Below are positions 55,340 through 64,000 of a DNA stretch of 64,000 nucleotides, in pieces. This DNA is from Ophiodon elongatus (Eukaryota > Chordata > Actinopteri > Perciformes > Hexagrammidae). The notes beneath the pieces were generated by a model, which was not told where the DNA came from, made no database searches, and was given only the letters and a program-made list of their open reading frames with translations. Positions within the stretch are counted from its first letter, which is position 1; each line of letters begins with the position of its first letter. The DNA lies in NCBI GenBank assembly GCA_016806645.1, contig JACSYO010001694.1:2457001-2521000 (forward strand), in the 5' to 3' direction. Position numbers and translations under genes: made by a program.

Positions 55340-57677
55340 TCACTGGTATCCAAGGGCTGAGGCTGAGCCCAGTCTCTGACTGTAGAGGGCGTAGGGGGAG
55401 TAGTAGGCCGAGGCGGAGGGGAGGTTGGTCATAGGAAGTCCTGGTGCTCCTTGCAGGTGGGATTTGCTGTAGGGGTGGTAGCGAGCCAGGCTCAAGCCAG
55501 GAGAGCCTCTGAGGGAGAAGGAACCGGGCAGGGTACCCGGGCTGCTGTGTGGAGGCAGGTGGAGGTGACAAGAGGCTGTCGATGAAACTGATGAGGGGTA
55601 GCCTGACAACAGCTTGCTGTCCATCATACCATGCAGGGCTGTGTGGGTACGCAGGTGGGCTAGTAGCTCCTCTGATGTGGAAAACCGCTTGTCACAGGGA
55701 CCGCCGACAGACACCCAGTTACAGGCGTGAGGCAGCGAGTCGTTGGGGAGCATGAAACCGTAGGTGTAGAGGGGGTGGGACAGGGGGGAGGCGGTGTTGC
55801 TCGACAAGGAGCTGGGGTGCAGGGAATGGAGGTGGTGGGAGGGGTAAACCAGAGGAAACCCAGATTTGAGGCTGGAGGGATCGTGGACGCAGGTGGAGCA
55901 GTTACTTCCTCCTAGGTGGGGTGCATTGGGGTAAGTCAGACAATACGGGTCCCGACATAAGCCCTGCATCAGGGATGGAGGTGAGGCTCCAGAGAGCGGG
56001 CTGGAGCTGGGGTGCTTCCCAGGAAGTCCTAACCCCAAACTAGACTTGGTGTGATCCAATCCAGGAACAAACTGGGAGGGGTAGCCAGCGTAGGCCCCCA
56101 CTATGGAGCCGTGGTAGCCCATGCTAGCGGGAGGCAAAGGGAAGACAGAATGTCCTGGTTTAAAAGGGGAGACGGGGGCGATGTGCCCGGAGCCCAAGCC
56201 AGGCTGTGAGGATACCTGTGGGTCGGCCTTGCTCTCTGGCCGCGGGCTGCTGGCAGAGCTGGCATTGCTGGAGTTGGCGCTGGCCCGTACGTGGCTGGAG
56301 TTGGCTAACTGAGCCCCATCCATCCCTGACTTAGCTGCATCTGAGTCTTTCTTGCCAGCGCTGTTGTTATTACTGTCCAAGCTGGACTGCTCTGAGCTCC
56401 CAGTTTTGCTGTCCATGTGCGAGGCCTGGGAGTGTGACGGGGGCTGCGTGGAGGGGGAATGGCTTTGTCTGTGGGTCTGGCTCTGAGAGTGCAGGGGAGG
56501 AGGGCTGGAGCTGGGTGACTGGGAATGGGGAGGAAAGGATGGACATGAAGCAGTGCCACTGCTGGAGCTTCCATTTGGCACCCTGAAAGCTGCTTTATCT
56601 GAAGACCCCTTTGTCCCCAGAACGTCCTTACGACAGTCGCCTGATGACTTGGAGTAAGGCTTGAAGCTGGACTTGTCTTCCAGGGACTGGTGCTGCTCTC
56701 CAGACTTGGAGGATCGGCTTGATGATTCCTTGTCTCCCAGACTGCCTGAGGAGAGGGAGGCCAGCTTGGAAGAGGAGGGGGGATCTGGTTTGCCAATTTG
56801 AGAACAGGTCTGGGCCAGCAGAGCCAAAGGACTCTTCTTGGCATCCAGCTGAGAAGGAAAAAAAGAGAGCAAGACGGTGAACAAACTGTTTGTTTATACT
56901 TTGATTTAATTATAGCATCTTAAGATATATAAACTCTATTGTAATTAAAATATGCAATAATTAAAATAATATTCTGATTACATATTTAACTGGCTACTAC
57001 TAAGTATATAACCCAGAAAAGTCCACATCTGCCTTGAGTTGTGAATTTATATCTGATATGAACAAAGGATGCAAAGTTTAAGAAAAACAGAAAGAGAGAA
57101 AGAAAGAAAGAAAAAAAAGGAAGAAAGAAAGACAACATTTGAAAAGAGAAAATGTAATTATAATATATCGGTCAAATGAACAGGTAATATTACTTTTAAA
57201 CTGTTTATTATCTGCAGTAATTTACATTTGGAACTCTTGTGCTTGCCAACAAAACGCTGTGCGTAAAATGGCGCATATACTGGCATATTTGTCAAGAGTA
57301 ACACTCAACCTACGCCATGGAATTATATTATCTGATTAATTTAAGGAAGAAAAGCGACATCAGATGATACCAACAGTTTTCGGAGATAATTTAATATTTT
57401 TTTATTAACTTACTTCAATGCTGACTGGCGCGGATGTGAGGGGCTGGAGATACTCCGGGTGCAGCAAGTGGCCGCTGTGCGCCGTCAACATCTTTACGAT
57501 CCGGATAGGAAGCCTTTTAGCCTGACGCAAGGGATCCGTTGGAGGACAAGAAGTGGGTATGGAAACGGACGGTCTCTCCGCTCCTCTCCGGTGATGATCA
57601 CCGCTGGCGTCGGCGACGCTGCGCTCCGGGGACTGTCTGCGTAAAAGCGGTTCAGGTCCACCGGGGGGATCTCTCAT
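55340..57677 (-). CDS. znf703: Zinc finger protein 703, NET/NLZ-family repressor
   Basis: Exon 1 is 57414-57677 and exon 2 is 55340-56848. They join in phase 0 (ATTGAA|GTAAGT donor, TTCTCAG|CTGGAT acceptor) to give 590 aa, the same length as human ZNF703. The start chosen is the first true ATG (MRDPPGG). The frame also opens upstream without an ATG. Family landmarks: PIRIVKMLTAHSGHLLHPEY in exon 1; the Sp-motif SPLALLAQTCSQIG at 94-107; a FKPY Groucho-binding motif at 150-153; long Ser/Pro/His-rich low-complexity regions; and one atypical zinc finger, C464-x8-C473-x12-H486-x3-H490. Family role: nuclear corepressor in hindbrain and other patterning, with HDAC/TLE partners; amplified in human luminal breast cancer. 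The single zinc finger is thought not to bind DNA on its own. Next to erlin2 as in human 8p11. Confidence 0.95.
56849..57413 (-). other. znf703 intron, with GAAA-rich stretch
   Basis: 565-bp AT-rich intron. A degenerate (GAAA)n run lies at about 57087-57140. Confidence 0.85.
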
Positions 57678-58260
57678 CTGGATCGGGGCTCGTGGAGGTA
57701 TGACGGCATGTAACGAGGGGACGCGGGGTTGAAAATCATTTACAAGCACGATTCATGATGGTACATTAGATAGACGAGAGTGCGGTAATCCGGAAGGACA
57801 TGAAGCTGCGCAGTGCGCGTCCTCCGCGTCGGACCCAAGCTGTCTCTAAAGAGGAACAAATTGCCCAAATGTCATCCTCTATCGGGCTCTTCAATATCAC
57901 CCGCTAATTATTCCTAAATATCCCTTCATCCAGTGTTGAAAAAGAAAGAATCGAGCCAGAAAAGAGAAAAACAAAACACCATAGGTAGTCACTGCTCATC
58001 AAAATACGGAGTGCAAGTAGAAGGAATATCCCCGCAGAGGTTGGTGCGTGTGTGACGATCCTCCTGCGTGTGTATCTCTGTCCCGCTGCTGCAGTCTCCC
58101 TCACAGTACCTCACTTCTTCCACATACTAACGACGTGAGAGGAGGGATTTCAAAGCAATGTGCCGCCGTCCAATCAACAGTGTCCGCATTCATAAGCAGG
58201 GGCGGGGCAATGTGACGAGGCGTGGTTTGTGTTCTGGCCTCACCCTCATAACCAGGCAGT
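57678..58260 (-). promoter_or_regulatory. znf703: znf703 5' UTR and promoter region
   Basis: CpG-containing, GC-balanced sequence upstream of the start. On the minus strand there is a CCAAT/ATTGG box (ATTGGACGGCGG, about 58175-58164). A GC box (GGGGCGGGGC, about 58199) lies beyond it, and an intervening CTTATGAATG may act as a weak A/T core. The transcription start is not determinable. Confidence 0.5.
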
Positions 58261-59500
58261 AACGTTGGCTATGGGTGGAAATCTGTGTCAGTGACCTCCA
58301 TAAGCCAAATGCAAACTAAACCTACCAAATATAAATACTCTATCATAGATGTGACATTATACACGGTGTGATAAAAGACTAATAACCCCAGTAAGCCTCA
58401 ATTATGGAGAATTAACTCTCTGTCTTCACCCCCTTCTTGTAAATAGGTGCATTAAATAAAATACAAAATAATCTACTGTTCATGAAACAGAATTTCTGGT
58501 ATTTTAATTACTTTATTGCATTATAATTGTGACTGCTAATGGGACTGAATACATTTTTCTAAACTAAAACTAATTGACATGATTCAATTATTCATGTTTT
58601 TAGCTGTGACAGTGAATGACATCTTCAGTGTTTTTGCATTGACAGTCACACACACCAAAAACAAGTTGTTTTTATTTAAGTTTTGATATAGTATAACAGA
58701 TGCACCAACGCTACTTTAAACGTTTTCTCCAACTTGTACAGAAGAACAAAACGAAAGGAAACAAAAAGACTCGGTTTCCCAGTAACTTAATTTAATTTCA
58801 ACAACGTGTGCCTTATGTTGATTCCATCCTGGTTGCAATCCTTCTGGCTTGACTTCAACTACTCGACCAATAATTAGAGATATTACAACACTGTCTGTTT
58901 AAAGTGGAGTCATGGATCATTAATTATTGGCTTGAGCGATCAGAACAAGGCTTTCTTCTGAGGTTTAATGGGTAAACTTGTTTAACATTTCATAACACAT
59001 GCTGGCCTTATCAAACTGTTCTTCCACCAGCCTGCTCCTTGATCATAATGGCCGCCGCCATTTATCTGCAGCTGAGAGGAGGATGAAGTCACTTCAGCTT
59101 CACTCAGCAGCGTCACTGTTTGACCTGTCATCATTAGGCTTAGTCGTCACTCATCACCCACGCACTGCCACTCGCGCTTCAATGACCTGCAGAGATCCGA
59201 GAATATGCGAAAGCAGACGTGCACGCCGCCGGGCTAAGTGCGGTACGCTCTTCTTTTGAATCCGGCTGTTTGTTTAAAACTGTCAGTCACCACCTCGGGC
59301 CGAGACATATAAACAGGTGACGTATAACAACTGCTTTCTCACTGCAAGATTTAAAGGTAACGCCGAGAGCTTAAAAAGGATTTCAAACATTTCTTTACAA
59401 CTCAGACTGCTAGTTAAGTTGCGCGGTTTCCGATAGCGCTCTTGTTTATCACACAGTCATCCACTTGTTAAAAGGGCGAGTGGGTAAGTCGCTGCAGTGT
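58261..59500. other. znf703 upstream flank
   Basis: AT-rich to about 58990. It is then more complex at 59030-59260, where CATAATGGCCGCCGCCATTT is a palindrome-like ATGGCGGC/GCCGCCAT sequence. The plus-strand frame at 58999-59259 shows no domain. Confidence 0.4.
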
Positions 59501-59524
59501 GGGTGGAGTTGAATAAGGAAGAGG

Positions 59525-59545
59525 GGGGCGTATAAAAGGAGACCA
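59525..59545 (+). promoter_or_regulatory. TATA-type promoter candidate, plus strand
   Basis: GGGGCGTATAAAAGGAGACC is a near-consensus TATA box with a GC-rich flank, oriented away from znf703. No ORF of note follows, so any transcript would be non-coding. Confidence 0.35.
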
Positions 59546-59639
59546 AAGCAGAGGGCATTGGGAAAAGCCAGACAAAGGCAGCGAGAGAATGAAACAAGGG
59601 AGGGCTCAAACAACAGGGAGCAACTCCTTTCATGTGCCC

Positions 59640-60310
59640 CCTTGATGTAGGCTGGTAACAGCTGTTTTGGCGTGTCGATGACTGATGGCTGTTTCCTGTT
59701 GTGGATATTTTAAGAGGACAGCTTTCCCGTTAAAGAGGCTTCTCAGCATGTCCAGGTCCCGCTGGCCCTCGGGGCATTTCCATGCCTTTCCATGGCTGTG
59801 TCAAAGCAGTGGGTTTGACTGAAACAGCAGCCAAACAAAACCCCCAGGATGAGCCTGATAGGGCCCGAGGAGGAGTGAGGAGGAGCGGACCCCACATGCC
59901 CCTGTGATCCTGTGATTTATAAAGCCACTGAGGCCTGTAATGGACGCCATAGCTCTGTGGCGGGGCCTAATTCATCCCTGTGTTGAAAGGCTGCTGTTTG
60001 CCTGACTCCAGAGTAAATATATAACGCTGACATTAGGCAGTTGAATTCTTGAAACCTGGCTCAAGCAAATCCTTGTCTGCTCGTTTGTCTCCTGCTCTGT
60101 TTGGAAGTGATGAGGTGTTTTGCGGCACACACGGGGATTAGCGTTGTGTAGATGCTCCGTGTGATTGTTTAATGAGGGGCTGACATTGATGTGAGCTCAT
60201 GAGAGTCTTGTTTCTTTTTTTCTTTTCAAGTTCTACAGGCCTTCACTGGTGTCAGCCAGATTTTGACAAGGTCTGGCTGCGTGTAGTACTGTACAAAGAG
60301 ATGGGGAGAG
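59640..60310. promoter_or_regulatory. Candidate conserved non-coding element(s)
   Basis: Complex block with CCATGCCTTTCCATGGCTGT, TGTGATTTATAAAGCCACTG (a HOX/CDX-type TTTATAA core, about 59910), GGCCTGTAATGGACGCCATA, GGCCTAATTCATCCCTGTGT and GCTGACATTAGGCAGTTGAA. Confidence 0.4.
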
Positions 60311-60880
60311 AAATGATAAAAGCGCCAGAGAGGCAGAGGAGGGAAAACGTGTAAATAACTCCTATTTAATTATCTGTGACTGACTTATGGGGTGTGTGGA
60401 ATGGGAATAGGGGCCTGAGGCTGGGGCTCTGCTCTACCCCGAGTGTTTTCTCCAGCAGTAATAAAACCAAGGGAAAAAAAGTGGATTAAGACAGTTTCAT
60501 GGGGTGTAGCAGACATGGCATTTAGACCCAAACACTTAAAAAGAGCCTCGCAGGCAACATTCCAGCCAGGACAGAATGTTGAAACAAGGATTTCCTTGAG
60601 CTGAAAGGTCCACAAACAATATCTACACAGTGTACTTAATGTATTCACACTTCCTCGTTTATCTTTCTGTGGTTGCCTCTCCCTCTGTCTTAGACATACA
60701 CATACTAATCCTTTCACAGCTGAATGTGCACGCGCTCATGCGACAAAATGTACACCGTGCACACAAACACAAAGAGACAGACCGTACTGTGCAAGATGCC
60801 ATCTTAAACATGTGTGTTTGGGTAGTTCTTATGCAGTATCATCTATCTGACTGTCTACATGGTATATTTGTGTTTGCATG

Positions 60881-60884
<4 letters not shown>

Positions 60885-60943
<59 letters not shown>
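60885..60943. repeat. (GT)n microsatellite
   Basis: GT run of nearly 60 bases. Confidence 0.95.
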
Positions 60944-60944
<1 letters not shown>

Positions 60945-61840
60945 AGAGTCAGAGCTGCGGCTGACAACCTTATCTCTCCAGTTTAGGAGGGAGATTGTCT
61001 CTCTTGTCAGCTCATCACGTCTCGCAAGCTAACGCTCTTATCCACTCTGCCTACCTGTCGTCTATCTGTCTGCATTATAATCACACCGGGATAATAGGCT
61101 TCCCTCTCTGTTCGCAGATTGGCACTTTTATTTCCGAAACCTACACCGCGCAGGGTTCCGCCTTGTCGTACTCGCTACACCTGAAACGCATTCGCAGACA
61201 GGCACGTAGGCTGCACACCACCCACACCCGCGCAACCTCAAGTCCCCCCTCAACGCTCGGAAACAAAAGCCGCTATTGTCCTCCACACGGAGAAGTTATC
61301 ATGTGCACGGAGCGTGGAGGAGGAGGGAGAACGGGCCTGCTCTGCCAGACAGCGCCTGCCTCAAATCAGATCTTCCTACATTGTTGTGTGAAATTTCAGA
61401 TGACATCAAAAGATGTTTTTTTTTCCATTGGCCTGATGACGGAGGTGGGGTCATTTTGATAGAAGCACAATCAAGGTATTCAAGGGCTGAGCCCGTGACA
61501 GGTCTGGTAAAAGGAACGACAACAAGCCGTGAACGGAAAATCTTGCCAGCACAAATTCCTCACGCTTGTTAAAGTCAGTGCTGCTTCCTGTACTCATGGT
61601 CAGAGTCACCGTCTCTGTGTCTTCATCACCGACCTTTGTTGAGGGAGAGGCTGCTGGGAAAACACATTCTCTCTTTCTTTCTGTCTATGAAACAACTTTA
61701 GTCATGAAATCAAAACCACAAGACATTGTTTTTACCAGAAGAATGAAGCTGAGTTTTGAAAAGGAACGTTGCTCAATCTAGCTACTCAAACGCAGCCACA
61801 CTGAGAAAGACTCTCGCTGGCATTTCTGACCTGATAAACA
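60944..61840. other. Upstream flank, mixed composition
   Basis: Complex sequence to about 61460 with GCTAACGCTCTTATCCACTC and CGGGATAATAGGCTTCCCTC. The open frame at 60995-61459 (154 codons) has no recognised domain. It may include further non-coding elements. Confidence 0.35.
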
Positions 61841-62200
61841 ACAGGACTAACCGGAGGTTTGCAGTAGCCGCAAAGTTCCAGCCAAACATAACCGGGGATG
61901 ATGATGAAGGATGGGACGGGCGGGGCTCAGCGGTGCATGTCAGTCATCACAACCCGCAGTGAGGCCGAGTCATGTCAGCTGCCACCACTTTGATGTGACA
62001 AGGGATGGCATTGCTCAATTAAAAGCCTATCAAAGTGTAAGTAAATCAGCACCCTTTAGGCTTGACACATCAAACAAACGGTTATTGAAGCGGCCCGCCC
62101 ATGCCATTAATCTCTCTGCATGTGCCTGCCAACCCTGGGTCACCGCAGTAGCAGAAAAACCTGCAACAGTGAGAGTATTAAATGCAGGGAAACGTCAATT
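61841..62200. promoter_or_regulatory. Candidate enhancer with TCF/LEF-like motif cluster
   Basis: CCACTTTGATGTGACA (about 61984), GCCTATCAAAGTG (about 62025) and ACACATCAAACAAAC (about 62066) all contain TCF/LEF-like CTTTGAT/ATCAAA cores within 100 bases. They are joined by CATGCCATTAATCTCTCTGC (about 62099), a homeodomain core. The block is of balanced composition. Confidence 0.45.
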
Positions 62201-62340
62201 TCAGCCTAATGGAAAACAACACATGCAGTGTTTTTGTTTTTAATAACAAACTGTTGTATTGAATTGAACTAAAAGTGGCAAAGCAGAAGTTGGGAATAAC
62301 TTTTATGAATTCTCCTCAAATAAAAAAAAGTTAGAGAACG

Positions 62341-62695
62341 GGCGGTAATGGAAAACGCATTCCAGACAAGACCTCGTGTGGCCAAAATATTTGTCTCAAC
62401 AGGGTCCTTGTAGTGACAAAGCACCGTGCTTGTCCCTGGCAGTAATTCACAAGCTCAGATGAATACATGAAAGTGAAGCACTGCCATATATCACGCCCCC
62501 CACCCCTACATGCCTCGCAAAGTCACACATGGCCGTTTGTTATGCGACCGTGCATTCTCATTTCGAACTCTGCGTTGAGGGCTACGGGCCAAGCTGACAC
62601 TTATGAAATATTTCCCTTGCTGACCTTAGCTACTGCCTCAGCTGGGGAGATTAATCCTCTGTCGGCAGACACTGGGAGCAGAATGCAACAGCAGC

Positions 62696-62697
<2 letters not shown>
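62341..62697. promoter_or_regulatory. Candidate conserved non-coding element
   Basis: Block with GGTAATGGAAAACGCATTCC, GCAGTAATTCACAAGCTCAG and GGGGAGATTAATCCTCTGTC. The last holds a TAATCC bicoid/OTX-type site. It runs up to the CA microsatellite. Confidence 0.35.

Positions 62698-62765
<68 letters not shown>
62698..62765. repeat. (CA)n microsatellite
   Basis: CA run of about 68 bases, the longest simple repeat in the window's right end. Confidence 0.95.
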
Positions 62766-62767
<2 letters not shown>

Positions 62768-64000
62768 CTTCTGGTGACTACAAAACATAGCAGTAGCAAC
62801 AGCAATGGCAACAACTCTGTTCTGGTATAGTAGTAATAATTACAGCTTCTTGATTTATTTCAGCTTTACTTGATGGAGTGCCAGTTACAGGGGAGGTTTG
62901 AAGAGAGTAGATGGCATGCAATGAAAGCATATAAAAAAAGCAAATATTGCACACACACACACACAAATGAGCAGACAGTAATGGAATACAGCAGCTTCTG
63001 TGTAATTTGATATCCAATACAACCTCACACAGATTTTTGGGTATTCCCAGTTTGGAAGAAAAGAAAGGCTCCAAGGAACTTTCAAATAAAGTACTTTAAA
63101 TCAACTTGAAATAGTCGAATTTAAATGCGACTCAATAATGTTATAATGCAAATACCACTGAATTTATAACACTGATATATTGTGTCTGTCTATCTGTCTG
63201 AACTTATGTGGTTTGAATTCCCCACTTAAAACTCAAAATCAAGTTTTAGAAATTTAGGCAAATGAATGTCTGGCTCACAATTCAGACAAAATTCAAGTAT
63301 CCAGTGTTAAAACGTTATTCAAATAGTCATTGATAGTCATTTTCAATGAGGCATTTTGCAATCAAGTAAAAGTCAAGTAAAAAGAGAAAACGTTTGCTCA
63401 GACTCAACTGGTGAAATTCAGTCACTGAAGTTCAAGATGAAAATTCAAACTTGAACCTTCAGGCTTTGGCAACATCCACATTAATATGTTTTCGTTGAAA
63501 ACCAAGGTTTTAAAACAAAAACGATCTCGATCACGAGCGTTTCAGTATCGTTTGCAAAATTATTTCCGTCCATTCTAGCGCGCCTGAAAACGAATGTCAC
63601 ATGACTATTTACGTACTCTGGGCATGCAGGTGCCGGTGTAAACAGGAGGTAGATTGGTTGCTTAGTTACAGAAAATACGACAGCGTATTATAGTACTCTT
63701 TAATAATGAAAGGTCGTTCTAAAATCTTCCTCTATGAACTCAAACAAACACATTTAGTTCCAACACTGCAGGACTTGCTCGATCCATCTCTTCCACACAC
63801 ATCACATTTACTTCAAAATGAACACTTACAAATCAAAGTTTACTAAATTAAGGGTCAATAAATATGGTCAGCACATGTCTCTCACTCGTTCCCTCTCGGT
63901 TTCATTGTTTTCTGTTGTCACACTTGTAGCTCTGCTGGTAGCTGAAGTCTCTGTCCTACTGGAGAGCATTTATGCTTTTGTTCCTTTACAGTTTCCGTGT
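62766..64000. other. Right end, no supported gene
   Basis: AT-rich with a short CA run near 62950-62966. No exon recognised. Any gene beyond the window edge cannot be judged. Confidence 0.45.

Noticed and set aside
57678..57749. Upstream extension of znf703 exon 1
   Set aside because: The frame is open further 5' but begins at GTG rather than ATG. The first ATG is at 57677.
1..64000. CRISPR arrays, operons, rRNA or tRNA genes
   Set aside because: None recognised. The sequence is eukaryotic and no clover-leaf or rRNA core was seen by eye. A tRNAscan run could still find a tRNA I missed.

Overview
The window is vertebrate nuclear DNA. Spliced genes with GT-AG introns, long AT-rich intergenic stretches, many dinucleotide microsatellites, and foldback MITEs, hAT-like elements and LINE tails of a kind common in spiny-rayed fish all point to a teleost, most likely a percomorph. 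No species can be named from the sequence alone.

Five protein-coding genes can be rebuilt exon by exon. (1) bmp10, + strand, 1224-3252, two coding exons, 495 aa, with a furin site and a seven-cysteine TGF-beta knot. (2, 3) Two tandem copies of a cholesterol 25-hydroxylase-like gene, - strand, 8351-9949 and 13943-15630. Each has two coding exons and 266 aa, and the predicted proteins are identical. (4) erlin2, - strand, 23827-35353, eleven coding exons, 332 aa, plus a non-coding first exon near 37.16-37.25 kb and a long 3' UTR. (5) znf703, - strand, 55340-57677, two coding exons, 590 aa, an NET/NLZ-family repressor. The genes do not share a pathway: BMP ligand, oxysterol synthesis, ER lipid-raft/ERAD scaffold and transcriptional repressor. 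The erlin2-znf703 pairing matches the human 8p11 neighbourhood, while human BMP10 lies on chromosome 2.

Layout: 1-4.3 kb bmp10; 4.3-8.3 kb intergenic with foldback MITEs; 8.3-16 kb the ch25h-like duplication, whose copies are separated by 3.6 kb of minisatellite and degenerate tandem repeats holding a small promoter-like insert; 16-20.9 kb a nest of transposons (hAT ends, a probable retroviral env remnant, LINE tails); 21-37.3 kb erlin2 with several transposons in its introns; 37.3-54.5 kb a gene desert with blocks of complex, GC-balanced sequence that look like conserved regulatory elements of znf703; 54.5-58.3 kb znf703; 58.3-64 kb its upstream flank with more candidate enhancers.

No new enzymatic or defence system is evident. 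The observations most worth checking are the identical-protein ch25h-like pair with diverged promoter and poly(A) sites, a near-perfect 22-bp hairpin in the predicted erlin2 3' UTR, a transposon that ends at the splice donor of erlin2 exon 9, a small promoter-minisatellite-poly(A) unit between the duplicated genes, and a TCF/LEF-like motif cluster upstream of znf703.
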